Positions 34,128 to 43,898 of a stretch of 64,000 nucleotides of DNA are shown here, in pieces. Location of the stretch: the NCBI GenBank assembly GCA_900078775.1, contig LT549889.1, positions 186,001 through 250,000 of the forward strand. The letters are read 5' to 3'. Within the stretch, counting starts at the first letter, position 1. Every line of letters starts with the position of its first letter. The stretch comes from Mycolicibacterium aurum (lineage in GTDB: Bacteria; Actinomycetota; Actinomycetes; Mycobacteriales; Mycobacteriaceae). The notes under the pieces were generated by a model, which was not told the DNA's origin, did not search any database, and saw only the letters and a list, made by a program, of their open reading frames with translations. Both the position numbers and the translations under genes were made by a program.

Positions 34128-36404
34128 GTGAACAGCCCCGATCCCGAACCGGACCACCGGCTCGGACGCATTCGTCTGCTCGACGAGCAGCGCGTCAACC
34201 TCGACGGCTTCGCCGAGCCGGACCCGGCGCTGGGCATGATCTCGCACCTTTCCCCACACGACCCGGAACCGTCCTGGGTGGTGGACGGCACAGGCAGGGT
34301 GCTGGAGATGGACTCCACCCCGGCAGCAGACTTCGACACGATCGACGAGTTCATCGTGGGGCATGCCATCGACCATGCCCAGGCGCCTGAGTCGATGGCG
34401 ATGTCCGAGACAGAACTGGCGCGGCTGATCGTCGACACCAGCGTGCCGCGCGCGGACGTGCTGAAGGTGTGCTCCGGGCTGACACCGGCCAAGATGGCCC
34501 GGGTGGTGTCGGCCCTGCATCCGGTCGAGATCCAGATGGCCATGATGAAGATGCGTGCCCGCAAGACCCCGGCCAACCAGGCCCACGTCACCAACCGCCT
34601 CGACGATCCGCTGCTCATCGCGGCCGACGCGGCAACCGCCGTCGTGTACGGCTTTCGAGAGCTCGAGGCGACGGTGCCGGTGCTCGACGACGCGCCGGCG
34701 GTGGCGGTCGGGTTGCTGATCGGCTCCCAGGTGCCGGCTCCGGGGGCATTGACGCAGTGCTCGGTGGAAGAGGCCCGCGAGCTCGAACTCGGTGTGCGCG
34801 GCTTGGTCTCGTACGCCGAGACGGTGTCGGTGTACGGCACCGAGCAGGTGTTCACCGACGGTGACGACACCCCGTGGTCCAAGGCGTTCCTGACGTCGTC
34901 GTACGCGTCACGCGGTATCAAGATGCGGCTGTCCAGCGGCGCCGGCTCCGAAGTGCTGATGGGCGCCGCCGAAGGCAAGTCGATGAACTACCTGGAGTCC
35001 CGATGTGTGGCCCTGGCCAAGGGCATCGGCGCGCAAGGCGTGCAGAACGGCGGCGTCGACGGGGCGGCGATCACCGCCTCGGTGCCCGGGGGCGTCAAGG
35101 AACTCCACGCCGAGAACCTCATGGTGATGTTGCGCGGGCTCGAATCCTGCAGTGGGAACGACTCGTTGATGAGCGAATCGACCATGCGGCGCACCAGCCG
35201 CACGCTACCGACGCTGCTGTCCGGATCGGACTTCATCTTCTCCGGCTTCGGTTCGGTCGTCTCCTACGACAACATGTTCGGACCGTCGAACTTCAACGCC
35301 GACGACCTGGACGATTACCTGGTGATGCAGCGTGACTGGGGTGTGGACGGGGGGCTGCGGTCCTGCGATCCGACGACGCTGGAGGCCATGCGCCGGCAGG
35401 CCGCCGAAGCCACCCGCGCCGTGTTCGAGTACCTGGGTCTGGCCGATTTCGACGACGATCACGTGGAAGCCGTTGTCGCAGCGGCGGGTTCGAAGGACTT
35501 GCCCGAGAATGACGGGGTGAAGGTGCTCAGTGCGGCCCGGATGATCGACCAGTCGGGGCTGACGGTGCTCGATGTCGTCACCGCGCTCGCCGAGACCGGA
35601 TTCACCGAACTGGCCGACCGGGTGCTGGGGATGTCCAGGGCGCGGGTGATCGGCGACTACCTGCAGACGGCCGCGATCTTCGACGAGGAGATGAACGTGC
35701 TTTCCGCACTGGAGGATCCGAACGATTACCGCGGACCCGGAACCGGATACCGGCCCACGCCCGAGCGGCAGGCCCAGATCGACACCGTGCGCCAGGCCCG
35801 GTCGGTGACCGATCTCGTCCGTGAGCAGGCGACCTTCGCCGAGCCGGACCGGTTGCGGGTGCTCGGCCGGGCCCAGGTCGGTTCGGACCCGCGCGAAGTC
35901 GTCGTCGGACTGTCTCCGGCGTTCGGCACCAAGCTGTTCCGCACGCTGTCGGGCATGACGATCTATGACGTGCTCGAACAGATCCTTGCCGGTCTCGAGG
36001 AGGAGAAGTGCGTGCCGCGGTTGGTCCGGATCGCCGACAGCATCGACCTCGGGTCGATCGGCAAGTCGGCCGCGGGCCTGTCCGGCTCCGGTATCGGGGT
36101 GGGGCTACAAGCCAAGGGCACCACGCTGATTCACCGTCGTGACCTGCCGCCGCTGGCCAACTTGGAACTGCTCAGCGTGGCGCCGCTGATCACCCCGGAG
36201 ATGTACCGGATCATCGGGATCAACGCGGGCCGACATGCCAAGGGCGCCACCCCGGCCCCGATGCGCAACGCCTACACCGACGAGGCGATCACGGCGCGGT
36301 ATCACACCCGGGTGGTGTCGATGGTCGCCATCGAGCGGTCCGAATGCCTTGCACTCGACGGCGGGGAGCGCCGTCGGCACGTCGATATGGAGTTCAAGCG
36401 ATGA
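34128..36404 (+). CDS. B12-dependent diol/glycerol dehydratase, fused large and medium subunits
   Basis: A 758-residue protein joining the large (alpha, to about residue 540) and medium (beta) subunits, which are separate in Klebsiella PduCD/DhaBC. Conserved large-subunit segments include MAMMKMRARKTPANQAHVTN (20 residues), ESRCVALAKGIGAQGVQNGG (20 residues) and SCSGNDSLMSESTMRRTSRT (20 residues). The beta part has VVGLSPAFGTKLFRTLSGM and AKGTTLIHRRDLPPLANLEL (20 residues). The enzyme dehydrates 1,2-diols or glycerol to aldehydes with adenosylcobalamin. The start is GTG at 34128 after GAGAGG; upstream ATGs lack such a site. Fusion of this kind is known in actinobacteria. Confidence 0.92.
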   Translation: MNSPDPEPDHRLGRIRLLDEQRVNLDGFAEPDPALGMISHLSPHDPEPSWVVDGTGRVLEMDSTPAADFDTIDEFIVGHAIDHAQAPESMAMSETELARLIVDTSVPRADVLKVCSGLTPAKMARVVSALHPVEIQMAMMKMRARKTPANQAHVTNRLDDPLLIAADAATAVVYGFRELEATVPVLDDAPAVAVGLLIGSQVPAPGALTQCSVEEARELELGVRGLVSYAETVSVYGTEQVFTDGDDTPWSKAFLTSSYASRGIKMRLSSGAGSEVLMGAAEGKSMNYLESRCVALAKGIGAQGVQNGGVDGAAITASVPGGVKELHAENLMVMLRGLESCSGNDSLMSESTMRRTSRTLPTLLSGSDFIFSGFGSVVSYDNMFGPSNFNADDLDDYLVMQRDWGVDGGLRSCDPTTLEAMRRQAAEATRAVFEYLGLADFDDDHVEAVVAAAGSKDLPENDGVKVLSAARMIDQSGLTVLDVVTALAETGFTELADRVLGMSRARVIGDYLQTAAIFDEEMNVLSALEDPNDYRGPGTGYRPTPERQAQIDTVRQARSVTDLVREQATFAEPDRLRVLGRAQVGSDPREVVVGLSPAFGTKLFRTLSGMTIYDVLEQILAGLEEEKCVPRLVRIADSIDLGSIGKSAAGLSGSGIGVGLQAKGTTLIHRRDLPPLANLELLSVAPLITPEMYRIIGINAGRHAKGATPAPMRNAYTDEAITARYHTRVVSMVAIERSECLALDGGERRRHVDMEFKR

Positions 36405-36760
36405 CCGCGACTGCGCATTCCGGCCGCCACGTCACCGACGTCACCGTCGAGGCCGCGTGCAACGGGGACCTCGTCCTCGACGACATCCGGATCAGCCGGG
36501 AGACCCTGCTCAGGCAGGCCGAGGACGCCGAGCGCAGCGGGTCGGCGCAGCTGGGCATGAATCTGCGCCGGGCGGCCGAGATGACCGCGCTGAGCGCCGA
36601 GGACATGCTCGCGTCCTACGAGGCGCTGCGGCCCGGCCGTTCGTCGTTCGAGGAACTGGAAGAGCTGGCGGGGCGTCTCGACGCGCACGACGCGCCCACC
36701 TGCGCCGCACTGGTCCGCGAGGCGGCGGTCGTGTATCGGCGGCGCGGCCTGCTGCGATGA
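36401..36760 (+). CDS. Diol/glycerol dehydratase small (gamma) subunit
   Basis: A 119-residue small subunit: TGDITLD-like VTVEAACNGDLVLDDIRISR, then RRAAEMTALSAEDMLASYEA (20 residues) and LRPGRSSFEELEELA. It completes the heteromeric dehydratase. ATGA overlap with the upstream gene and with the downstream reactivase indicates strict translational coupling. No encapsulation peptide is obvious at the N terminus. Confidence 0.9.
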   Translation: MTATAHSGRHVTDVTVEAACNGDLVLDDIRISRETLLRQAEDAERSGSAQLGMNLRRAAEMTALSAEDMLASYEALRPGRSSFEELEELAGRLDAHDAPTCAALVREAAVVYRRRGLLR

Positions 36761-38334
36761 CCGTGTGGGCCGGTGTCGACATCGGCAACGCGACCACCGA
36801 GGTGGTGCTGTGCCGTGATCTGGACGTCGTGGCCAGCGGGCGTACCCCGACCCGCGGGGGAAAGGGCTCGTCGCGCGCGATTCAGGGTGCCGCGCAACTG
36901 GTCCGGCGACTGGCGGACAAACACGGACTGACCGTCGACCGGGCGGCCTTCGCGCCGACCCCACCGGTGCATTCGACCGTCGAACGGGTTCGACTGCAGG
37001 CGCAGCGCACCGGCCGGCTCGCCATCGTCACCCGGTCCGCGGCGACCACCGCCGGCGACGCCGCGGCGGTCGGCATCCCGGTGCCGGTCGAGTGTCTGGA
37101 CACGGTCGATCCGGGTCGTCCCGTGATCGTCTGCGCCGGGCACGCGCATGGTTACGCGGCAGTCGCCGGCCTGGTGAATGCCGCTGTCGCGGCCGGGCGC
37201 GACGTCACCGCGGTGCTCACCGCCAACGACGAGGCCGTGCTGGTGTCCAACCGGCTGGAGACCGCGCTGCCGGTCGTCGACGACGTCGATGTCGAGCACG
37301 TCCTGGGGGCGAGGCTGGTCGCCGTCGAAGTGCGCGACGGGGTGTCGCCGTTGCAGCGGCTCACCGACCCGTTCTGGCTGGCAGACGCCTTCGGGCTGGG
37401 CGAGGATGAGCGGTCCGATGCCCGTGTGATCGCCGATCAGCTCTTCGACAGCGTGTGCGCGGTGGTGACCCTGAGTGACTCTGCCGAACCGGTCGAGCCG
37501 GTGCCGAGCCCCGAGCTGCCCGCCGGGCCGGTACACGTCGTGCGGCTGGGCGATATTGCCGGCGAGGCGAATTCGCGTCGCGGCTCGGTGTCCGTCGACA
37601 GTCTGGTGATGGCCAGGATGGGTGGCGACGGGGAGCCGCCCGCCGAAGCCGACGCGCTTGCCGACGTACTGGGGGTGCCCGTCACCCGCATCGACTCCGA
37701 AGCCGGGGCGGCCCGGGCGGGCGCGCTGACCACCCCGGGCCTCCCGGCCGACGTCGTGGTGGTGGATGTCGGCGGCGGCACCGTCGATGTGGTGGCCGAG
37801 GGTGATCGGATCGTGCTACCGGGTGCGGGTCAACTGTTGACCACGGCGACGGCGGCGGCCCTGGACATCTCGACGAGCGCCGCCGAGTACGCCAAACGTA
37901 GCGAGGCGGTCACTGCGGTCACGGTGCAGCTCGTCGAGGATGAGCACGGCCGGCGCCGGTTCCTGGACCGGCCGCTGGACGGCCGCAGCACGGGTTGGCT
38001 GCTGACCCAAGCGCCCAGCGGCCTGCTGCCGTTCACCTCGGCGCTCTCCGGTGCGGAGTGGCGCAGCTGGCGGTTGGCGGCCAAGCGCCTCGTGATCGGG
38101 GGCAATGTGCTGCGCGGCGTGCAGCGGGTGGCCGCCGGTGTGACGGGGGTACTGCTGGTCGGCGGCGGAGCGGGCGATGACGAACTCGTCCGGGCCCTGG
38201 CCGAGCGGCTCGGGCATGACGTCACGGTGGGGCGCGGCAACGTCGGTGGCGGGCTGGGGCACCGCTTCGCGGTGGCCTACGGGCTCGTCGTCCTGGCGTC
38301 CGCGGACACCCGCCCCTGCACAACCCACCCTTGA
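36757..38334 (+). CDS. Diol dehydratase reactivating factor, large subunit
   Basis: A 525-residue ASKHA-fold ATPase that releases damaged cobalamin from inactivated dehydratase, resembling DdrA/GdrA but shorter (about 600 residues usually). Motifs seen are GVDIGNATTEVVLCRD near the start, VVVVDVGGGTVDVV in the second half and LLVGGGAGDDELVRALAERL. No separate small reactivase subunit (DdrB) is present here. The gene ends at 38334, immediately before the CIRCE element of groES, marking the right border of the accessory dehydratase insertion. Confidence 0.88.
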   Translation: MTVWAGVDIGNATTEVVLCRDLDVVASGRTPTRGGKGSSRAIQGAAQLVRRLADKHGLTVDRAAFAPTPPVHSTVERVRLQAQRTGRLAIVTRSAATTAGDAAAVGIPVPVECLDTVDPGRPVIVCAGHAHGYAAVAGLVNAAVAAGRDVTAVLTANDEAVLVSNRLETALPVVDDVDVEHVLGARLVAVEVRDGVSPLQRLTDPFWLADAFGLGEDERSDARVIADQLFDSVCAVVTLSDSAEPVEPVPSPELPAGPVHVVRLGDIAGEANSRRGSVSVDSLVMARMGGDGEPPAEADALADVLGVPVTRIDSEAGAARAGALTTPGLPADVVVVDVGGGTVDVVAEGDRIVLPGAGQLLTTATAAALDISTSAAEYAKRSEAVTAVTVQLVEDEHGRRRFLDRPLDGRSTGWLLTQAPSGLLPFTSALSGAEWRSWRLAAKRLVIGGNVLRGVQRVAAGVTGVLLVGGGAGDDELVRALAERLGHDVTVGRGNVGGGLGHRFAVAYGLVVLASADTRPCTTHP

Positions 38335-38337
38335 GTG

Positions 38338-38364
38338 CTAGCACTCGCGTGTATAGAGTGCTAG
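38338..38364. promoter_or_regulatory. CIRCE element (HrcA operator) of groES
   Basis: CTAGCACTC, nine bases, GAGTGCTAG: the standard CIRCE layout with one mismatch per arm to TTAGCACTC/GAGTGCTAA. An extra half-site just upstream makes GAGTGCTAGCACTC (38333-38346) a second, overlapping perfect palindrome. The HrcA repressor would bind here to control the groES-groEL1 pair; a very similar arrangement precedes groES in M. tuberculosis. Confidence 0.92.
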
Positions 38365-38496
38365 GTGGCACGCGGCCAACCCCAGCGCCGGCACCCGCGA
38401 CGACGGAGCGAAGGTACGGACGCATGCCGAACACCTGGTAACCAAGGTCCCGGAGCAATCCCGGACTCACACTCAACTAAGTGGAGGGCTCCCATC

Positions 38497-38796
38497 GTGG
38501 CAGTCAACATCAAGCCACTCGAGGACAAGATCCTCGTTCAGGCCAACGAGGCCGAGACCACGACCGCTTCCGGTCTGGTCATCCCCGACACCGCCAAGGA
38601 AAAGCCGCAGGAAGGCACCGTCGTCGCAGTTGGCCCCGGCCGCTGGGATGAGGATGGCGAGAAGCGGATCCCCCTGGACGTTGCCGAGGGTGACACCGTC
38701 ATCTACAGCAAGTACGGCGGCACCGAGATCAAGTACGGCGGCGAGGAGTACCTGATCCTCTCCGCGCGCGACGTGCTGGCAGTCGTCAACAAGTAA
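38497..38796 (+). CDS. groES: Co-chaperonin GroES (Cpn10)
   Basis: A 99-residue Cpn10, the heptameric lid of the GroEL chamber. The start [15 protein letters not shown] (GTG at 38497, site GGAGGG upstream), the mobile-loop region [20 protein letters not shown] and the end [12 protein letters not shown] are all standard. The leader of about 130 bases carries the CIRCE element. groEL1 follows after 78 bases. Confidence 0.98.
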   Translation: MAVNIKPLEDKILVQANEAETTTASGLVIPDTAKEKPQEGTVVAVGPGRWDEDGEKRIPLDVAEGDTVIYSKYGGTEIKYGGEEYLILSARDVLAVVNK

Positions 38797-38838
38797 GCAC
38801 TCGTGTATCGCCCCGGATGTCCCCGTCGTATCGGGTGA

Positions 38839-40494
<1,656 letters not shown>

Positions 40495-40509
40495 TTCGTC
40501 GTTCCACGA

Positions 40510-40543
40510 AACACCCCCGGTCCGGTTGGGCCGGGGGTGTTTT
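40510..40543 (+). terminator. Rho-independent terminator of groES-groEL1
   Basis: An 11-bp perfect stem, AACACCCCCGG (40510-40520) with CCGGGGGTGTT (40531-40541), a 10-base loop and a short T-run (TTTT at 40540-40543). It starts 16 bases after the groEL1 stop. Confidence 0.9.
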
Positions 40544-40551
40544 CGTCGGGG

Positions 40552-41843
40552 TCAGGACACCAGTCTGAGGTGCCGGACCGGGGGCACCTGAACGGGAGCC
40601 GGGGTGCGGGTGTGGACCGAGACCAGGGATCCGGTGCGCACCACCCCGATCGGTCCGGCGCGGGCGAAGCGCGCGAATGCGGTGGCCGGCAGGGTGATCC
40701 CCGCACGTGCCTGCCGGTAGCCGATCCGCATGCCGGTCGCAGCGAAGGCGAACAGGCCGCCGAGACCTGGCAGGGCTGCCGAGAGCAGGGCCCACAGCGA
40801 CATCGCCGCCAGGGCGGTGATCGCTCCCTGCACCGCACCGGGGCTGACACAGTCGAGGAACTTGATGCCGGTGAGTGCCAGGGCGGCCGGCTGCAGTGAC
40901 GAACTCAGCGTCCGGATCTTGTCCATGGTGAACCCGCTCGCGACGGTGTTCCCGAGCATCGTCGGTGTCCCGCTCTGGGACAGCGAGCGCGACATCATCT
41001 TCTTCAGCAGGACCACGATGGCGCTGTGCGGCATCAGTGCGCTGGGCGTGCGGAGGTCCCCGCCGGGCTGGGTCGCCCACGGGATGCCGACCGTGACGCG
41101 CAGCTCCGCGACCAACTGAACGATGGCGTTGACGGCATCGACGGCCGCGATGACCAGTGTCTTCAACAGATAGGCGACCGCAGCGCCGAGGCCAGGTGCC
41201 GCGACGGGCACCGCCTTCGGCGCGGGCGTCGCGGGAGCGGGCGCCGGTGCCGCGGTGCCCTGGGCGATCGGGCTTCGGGGGCCGGCGCAGGCTCCGGCGC
41301 GGGGGCGTGGACGGGCGCGGTTCCCGGGGTGCTGGCCGCGGCCGCGGGACCCGCCGCGGCGAGGGACGTCGGTTGCGGCGCGGCCGGTGCGACGGACGCC
41401 GGGGCGTCGGCGCCGCCGGCCTTCACCTCGTGGGTCACCGAGGTGGTCAAGGTGGGAAGGGGTGCAGGGATGTCGGAGACCGCACTGGGGGCCGACGTCG
41501 TGGGGTCGGTCGACAGTTCGTCATCCGGTGCCGACTGCGCGAAGCCGGGGGAGCGGGGAACCAGCTCGTCCTCGTCCTCGTCTTCATCGTCGTGATCGAA
41601 GGCGGGGTGCGACTGCTGCGTCGACCCGTCGCCTTCCTCGTCGTCATCGGCTGTGCTGGACGTCGCGGTGGAGGTGGTGGATGTGGTGTCGTCGTCTGCG
41701 GCGAGGCCGGTGGAGTGGCTGGAATCCGAGGTGGCCGGGCCGTCGGGCTCCGCCGATGCGACGGCACCGTCGATACTGCCCATGACGAGTCCGGTGGACA
41801 GTAGGCATGCACCCGTAATCAGGTGAAGGCGCGTGGCAATCAG
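40552..41843 (-). pseudogene. Exported acidic/Ala-Pro-rich protein with one frame break
   Basis: Read from 41783 on the minus strand, an acidic N-terminal half (run of D/E around DHDDEDEDEDEL, then Ala/Pro-rich) continues until about 41262. From there the plausible continuation (KAVPVAAPGLGAAVAYLLKT, 20 residues) is in another frame, consistent with one base missing from a CCC run. The C-terminal half has a hydrophobic stretch, SLWALLSAALPGLGGLFAFA. Upstream of ATG 41783 the same frame encodes a good signal peptide (HLITGACLLSTGLVMGSIDG, cleavage after AVASA) but has no ATG/GTG/TTG: initiation would need CTG at 41843 or ATT at 41840. No family recognised. Sequence error is likely. Confidence 0.55.
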
Positions 41844-41893
41844 GGTCTCCTAGCAGTGACGCCAAAATTCGGCACCCGGCAATGAAGCATTCA

Positions 41894-41909
41894 TGTGACC
41901 CACCTCACA
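41894..41909. promoter_or_regulatory. CRP-type cAMP-receptor-protein site
   Basis: TGTGA-CCCACC-TCACA matches the mycobacterial CRP (Rv3676-type) consensus TGTGAN6TCACA exactly. It lies about 50-70 bases upstream of the possible starts of the exported acidic protein on the minus strand, a normal activator position. It also faces the 240-base gap before the serine hydrolase remnant. Confidence 0.65.
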
Positions 41910-42083
41910 ACAGGTTCTCAATTCTGCTTCCGGGGGCGGGTCCTGTCAATGGATCCTTTTGCCGGAGTGCGGATGTGCCGCGAAATCAGCAGACAGCACC
42001 GTTATGCGTGCTCGCGACGCATTTGCGAAAGTTGTTTGCGGGTACGTCATTTAGAGGGGCCTAGATGGAACTAGTTCCCGATC

Positions 42084-42915
42084 TCAGCGGTACACGTGCT
42101 CAGGCGTGATGATCTCGGTGAGGCCCGGGCGAGCGTGGTGCCGGCCTCGTGTGGGACCCTCGGTGTCGGCGAGGATCACCAGCGTGGTCTGTGCCTCCGG
42201 GAAGCCCGCGACGATTGTCTGGAAGCCCGGGGGTGACGCCGCTGTGACCGATGCAACCGCCCGAATCGAAGGCGCCGACGCCGTCCGTGACGGTGTAACC
42301 CTGTGGATGCGGGTCGGGGATGGTGGGTGTCGTCGGAATGCTCGTATGCGTCAAGCCAACTGGTGCCAGGATGTTCCGGTCGACGTAATCGGCCAGACGC
42401 TGCCCGCTGACCTGTTCGACCGCCAGTCCGAGCAGGACGGTGTTGGTGTTGCAGTAGTGAAACTGTGTGCCGGGTGGGGACTGCACGGGCTTGTGTAACG
42501 GGATCTGCGCACCGGACGGCACACCCGGAATCAACTTCGCGATCGGGTCGTCGCGCCTCGGCCGCCCCTGATCGATCAGCATCAGCAGCGCGGTGATGGT
42601 GAAAGTCTTTGTCGGACTGCCGATACGGGTGTGAATATCGGTTCGCATCGGGCCCCGGAGGCCTTGTCGGCGACCCCGAACGCTCGCACATACTCGCCGT
42701 CGGGCCCCGAGACTCCGACGATCGCCCCGGCAATGGACGGGTCGGACAGGACGCCCTTCGATTGCAGCGTCGAGGCACTCGGCGCTCGCCAGGGTGACGG
42801 GAGGGGCTGCTGTTGCCGTTGTGGTGGTCGTGCAGGTGTTCGCCGTGGCGACCGTGATCGCCGCGACCAACGCGCCGGACCGAGGTAAAGCGGCCATCGG
42901 CGACCGGGTACGCAT
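42084..42915 (-). pseudogene. Exported serine hydrolase (beta-lactamase/DD-peptidase family), frame broken three times
   Basis: From ATG 42915 (MRTRSPMAALPRSG, signal peptide with Thr-rich end) the family's conserved pieces appear in order but in switching frames. SDPSIAGAIVGVSGPDGEYV is in a second frame. GSPTKTFTITALLMLIDQG (SxxK), FHYCNTNTVLLGLAVEQVSG (YxN, 20 residues) and GHSGVTPG (HxG) are back in the first. FQTIVAGFPEAQTTLVILAD (20 residues) is in the second again, ending with TGA at 42084-42086. The implied changes are +1 in a GGG run, -1 in CCC and +1 in CCCCC. Either decay or base-calling error; all three active-site motifs survive. Confidence 0.65.
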
Positions 42916-42965
42916 CGCGTCACGGTACCGCTCGCGGTCGATCATCGGAGGGGATCGGCCACAAG

Positions 42966-43898
42966 TCATGAGCGGCGGGCTGCCGTGACAACATCTCGGA
43001 TCGCCGCGACCACGACGCCCGGGTTGTAGAGGTAGATGTCGTGACCGCTGTGGGTGTCGGCGATGTGCTCGGCCTGCAGTGCGGTGGCCAACCGGTCTTG
43101 TGCGGCAAGCCAATCCGCGAAGGTGACCTGCGGACCTCCAGTGGCATCGGCGGGCAACAGATCGGTTCGCCAGGGTTTGTCGGCCGACAGCACCACCGCG
43201 GGTACCGCCGGCATCGGCGGTGCCGCGGTGATCCGGCCGAACGCGTCGATCAGCTGTACGCCCTCGCGCACCTGCGGTGTGGTCATCGCGTTGGTGGCAT
43301 CCCAGGCGGCCAGCTCCGCCGGGCCGACGACGTCGGCGATCTGCTCGCTGACCGCGTCGACCATGACCACCCCGCCGACGGTGTCGGGGTGGGTGCGCGC
43401 ATAGAGGTCGGCGATCACACCCGCATATGAATGGGCCACCAAGACATAGGGGGCGGGTTCGCCGAGCGCACCGAGCAAGGTCCGTAGATCGTCGACGTCG
43501 AGATCGACGGTGTGCGGTTGATCGCGCGGGGTGGAGACGTCCGGGCCGTCGGACCGGACGTCCGGCCGGTCGTAGGCGCAGACCCGGGTGAAGCGGGCCA
43601 CCGATGGCAACACCGCCTCGCTGCTGTGCACCAGTAGGCCCGAACCCCAGGGCAGATTGTCGCCGGCGGCATCGTGCTCGGGATTCTCGGGGGCCAGCAC
43701 CTGCAACCAATCGTCGGCGCCATTACCCTTGCCGGCCATCAGGATCACGGTCGGTGAGCCGGTCCCGTGGCACTCGACGAAGATGCCGCGGCCGCTTCCG
43801 ATCTCGATGATCCCCGAGACATCACCGGGCGCGGCGGTGGCGACCGGTGTCCAGCACATGATGGCCGCCAGCCACACGGCGCACCACCGGTGTGCCAC
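42966..43898 (-). CDS. Exported alpha/beta hydrolase
   Basis: A 310-residue hydrolase with a signal peptide (WCAVWLAAIMCWTPVATAA). The oxyanion segment is MAGKGNGADDW and the nucleophile elbow VLVAHSYAGVIADLY; the late histidine is likely in the DTHSGHDIYLY segment, followed by LYNPGVVVAAIRDVV. Similar secreted hydrolases are numerous in mycobacteria and act on esters or amides outside the membrane. The GTG start at 43898 overlaps the stop of the upstream metallopeptidase gene by one base, so the two are co-expressed. Confidence 0.85.
   Translation of the reverse strand: MAHRWCAVWLAAIMCWTPVATAAPGDVSGIIEIGSGRGIFVECHGTGSPTVILMAGKGNGADDWLQVLAPENPEHDAAGDNLPWGSGLLVHSSEAVLPSVARFTRVCAYDRPDVRSDGPDVSTPRDQPHTVDLDVDDLRTLLGALGEPAPYVLVAHSYAGVIADLYARTHPDTVGGVVMVDAVSEQIADVVGPAELAAWDATNAMTTPQVREGVQLIDAFGRITAAPPMPAVPAVVLSADKPWRTDLLPADATGGPQVTFADWLAAQDRLATALQAEHIADTHSGHDIYLYNPGVVVAAIRDVVTAARRS

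Noticed and set aside
35000..36400. Bacterial microcompartment genes around the diol dehydratase
   Set aside because: No BMC-domain or pentameric vertex protein is encoded anywhere in the window.
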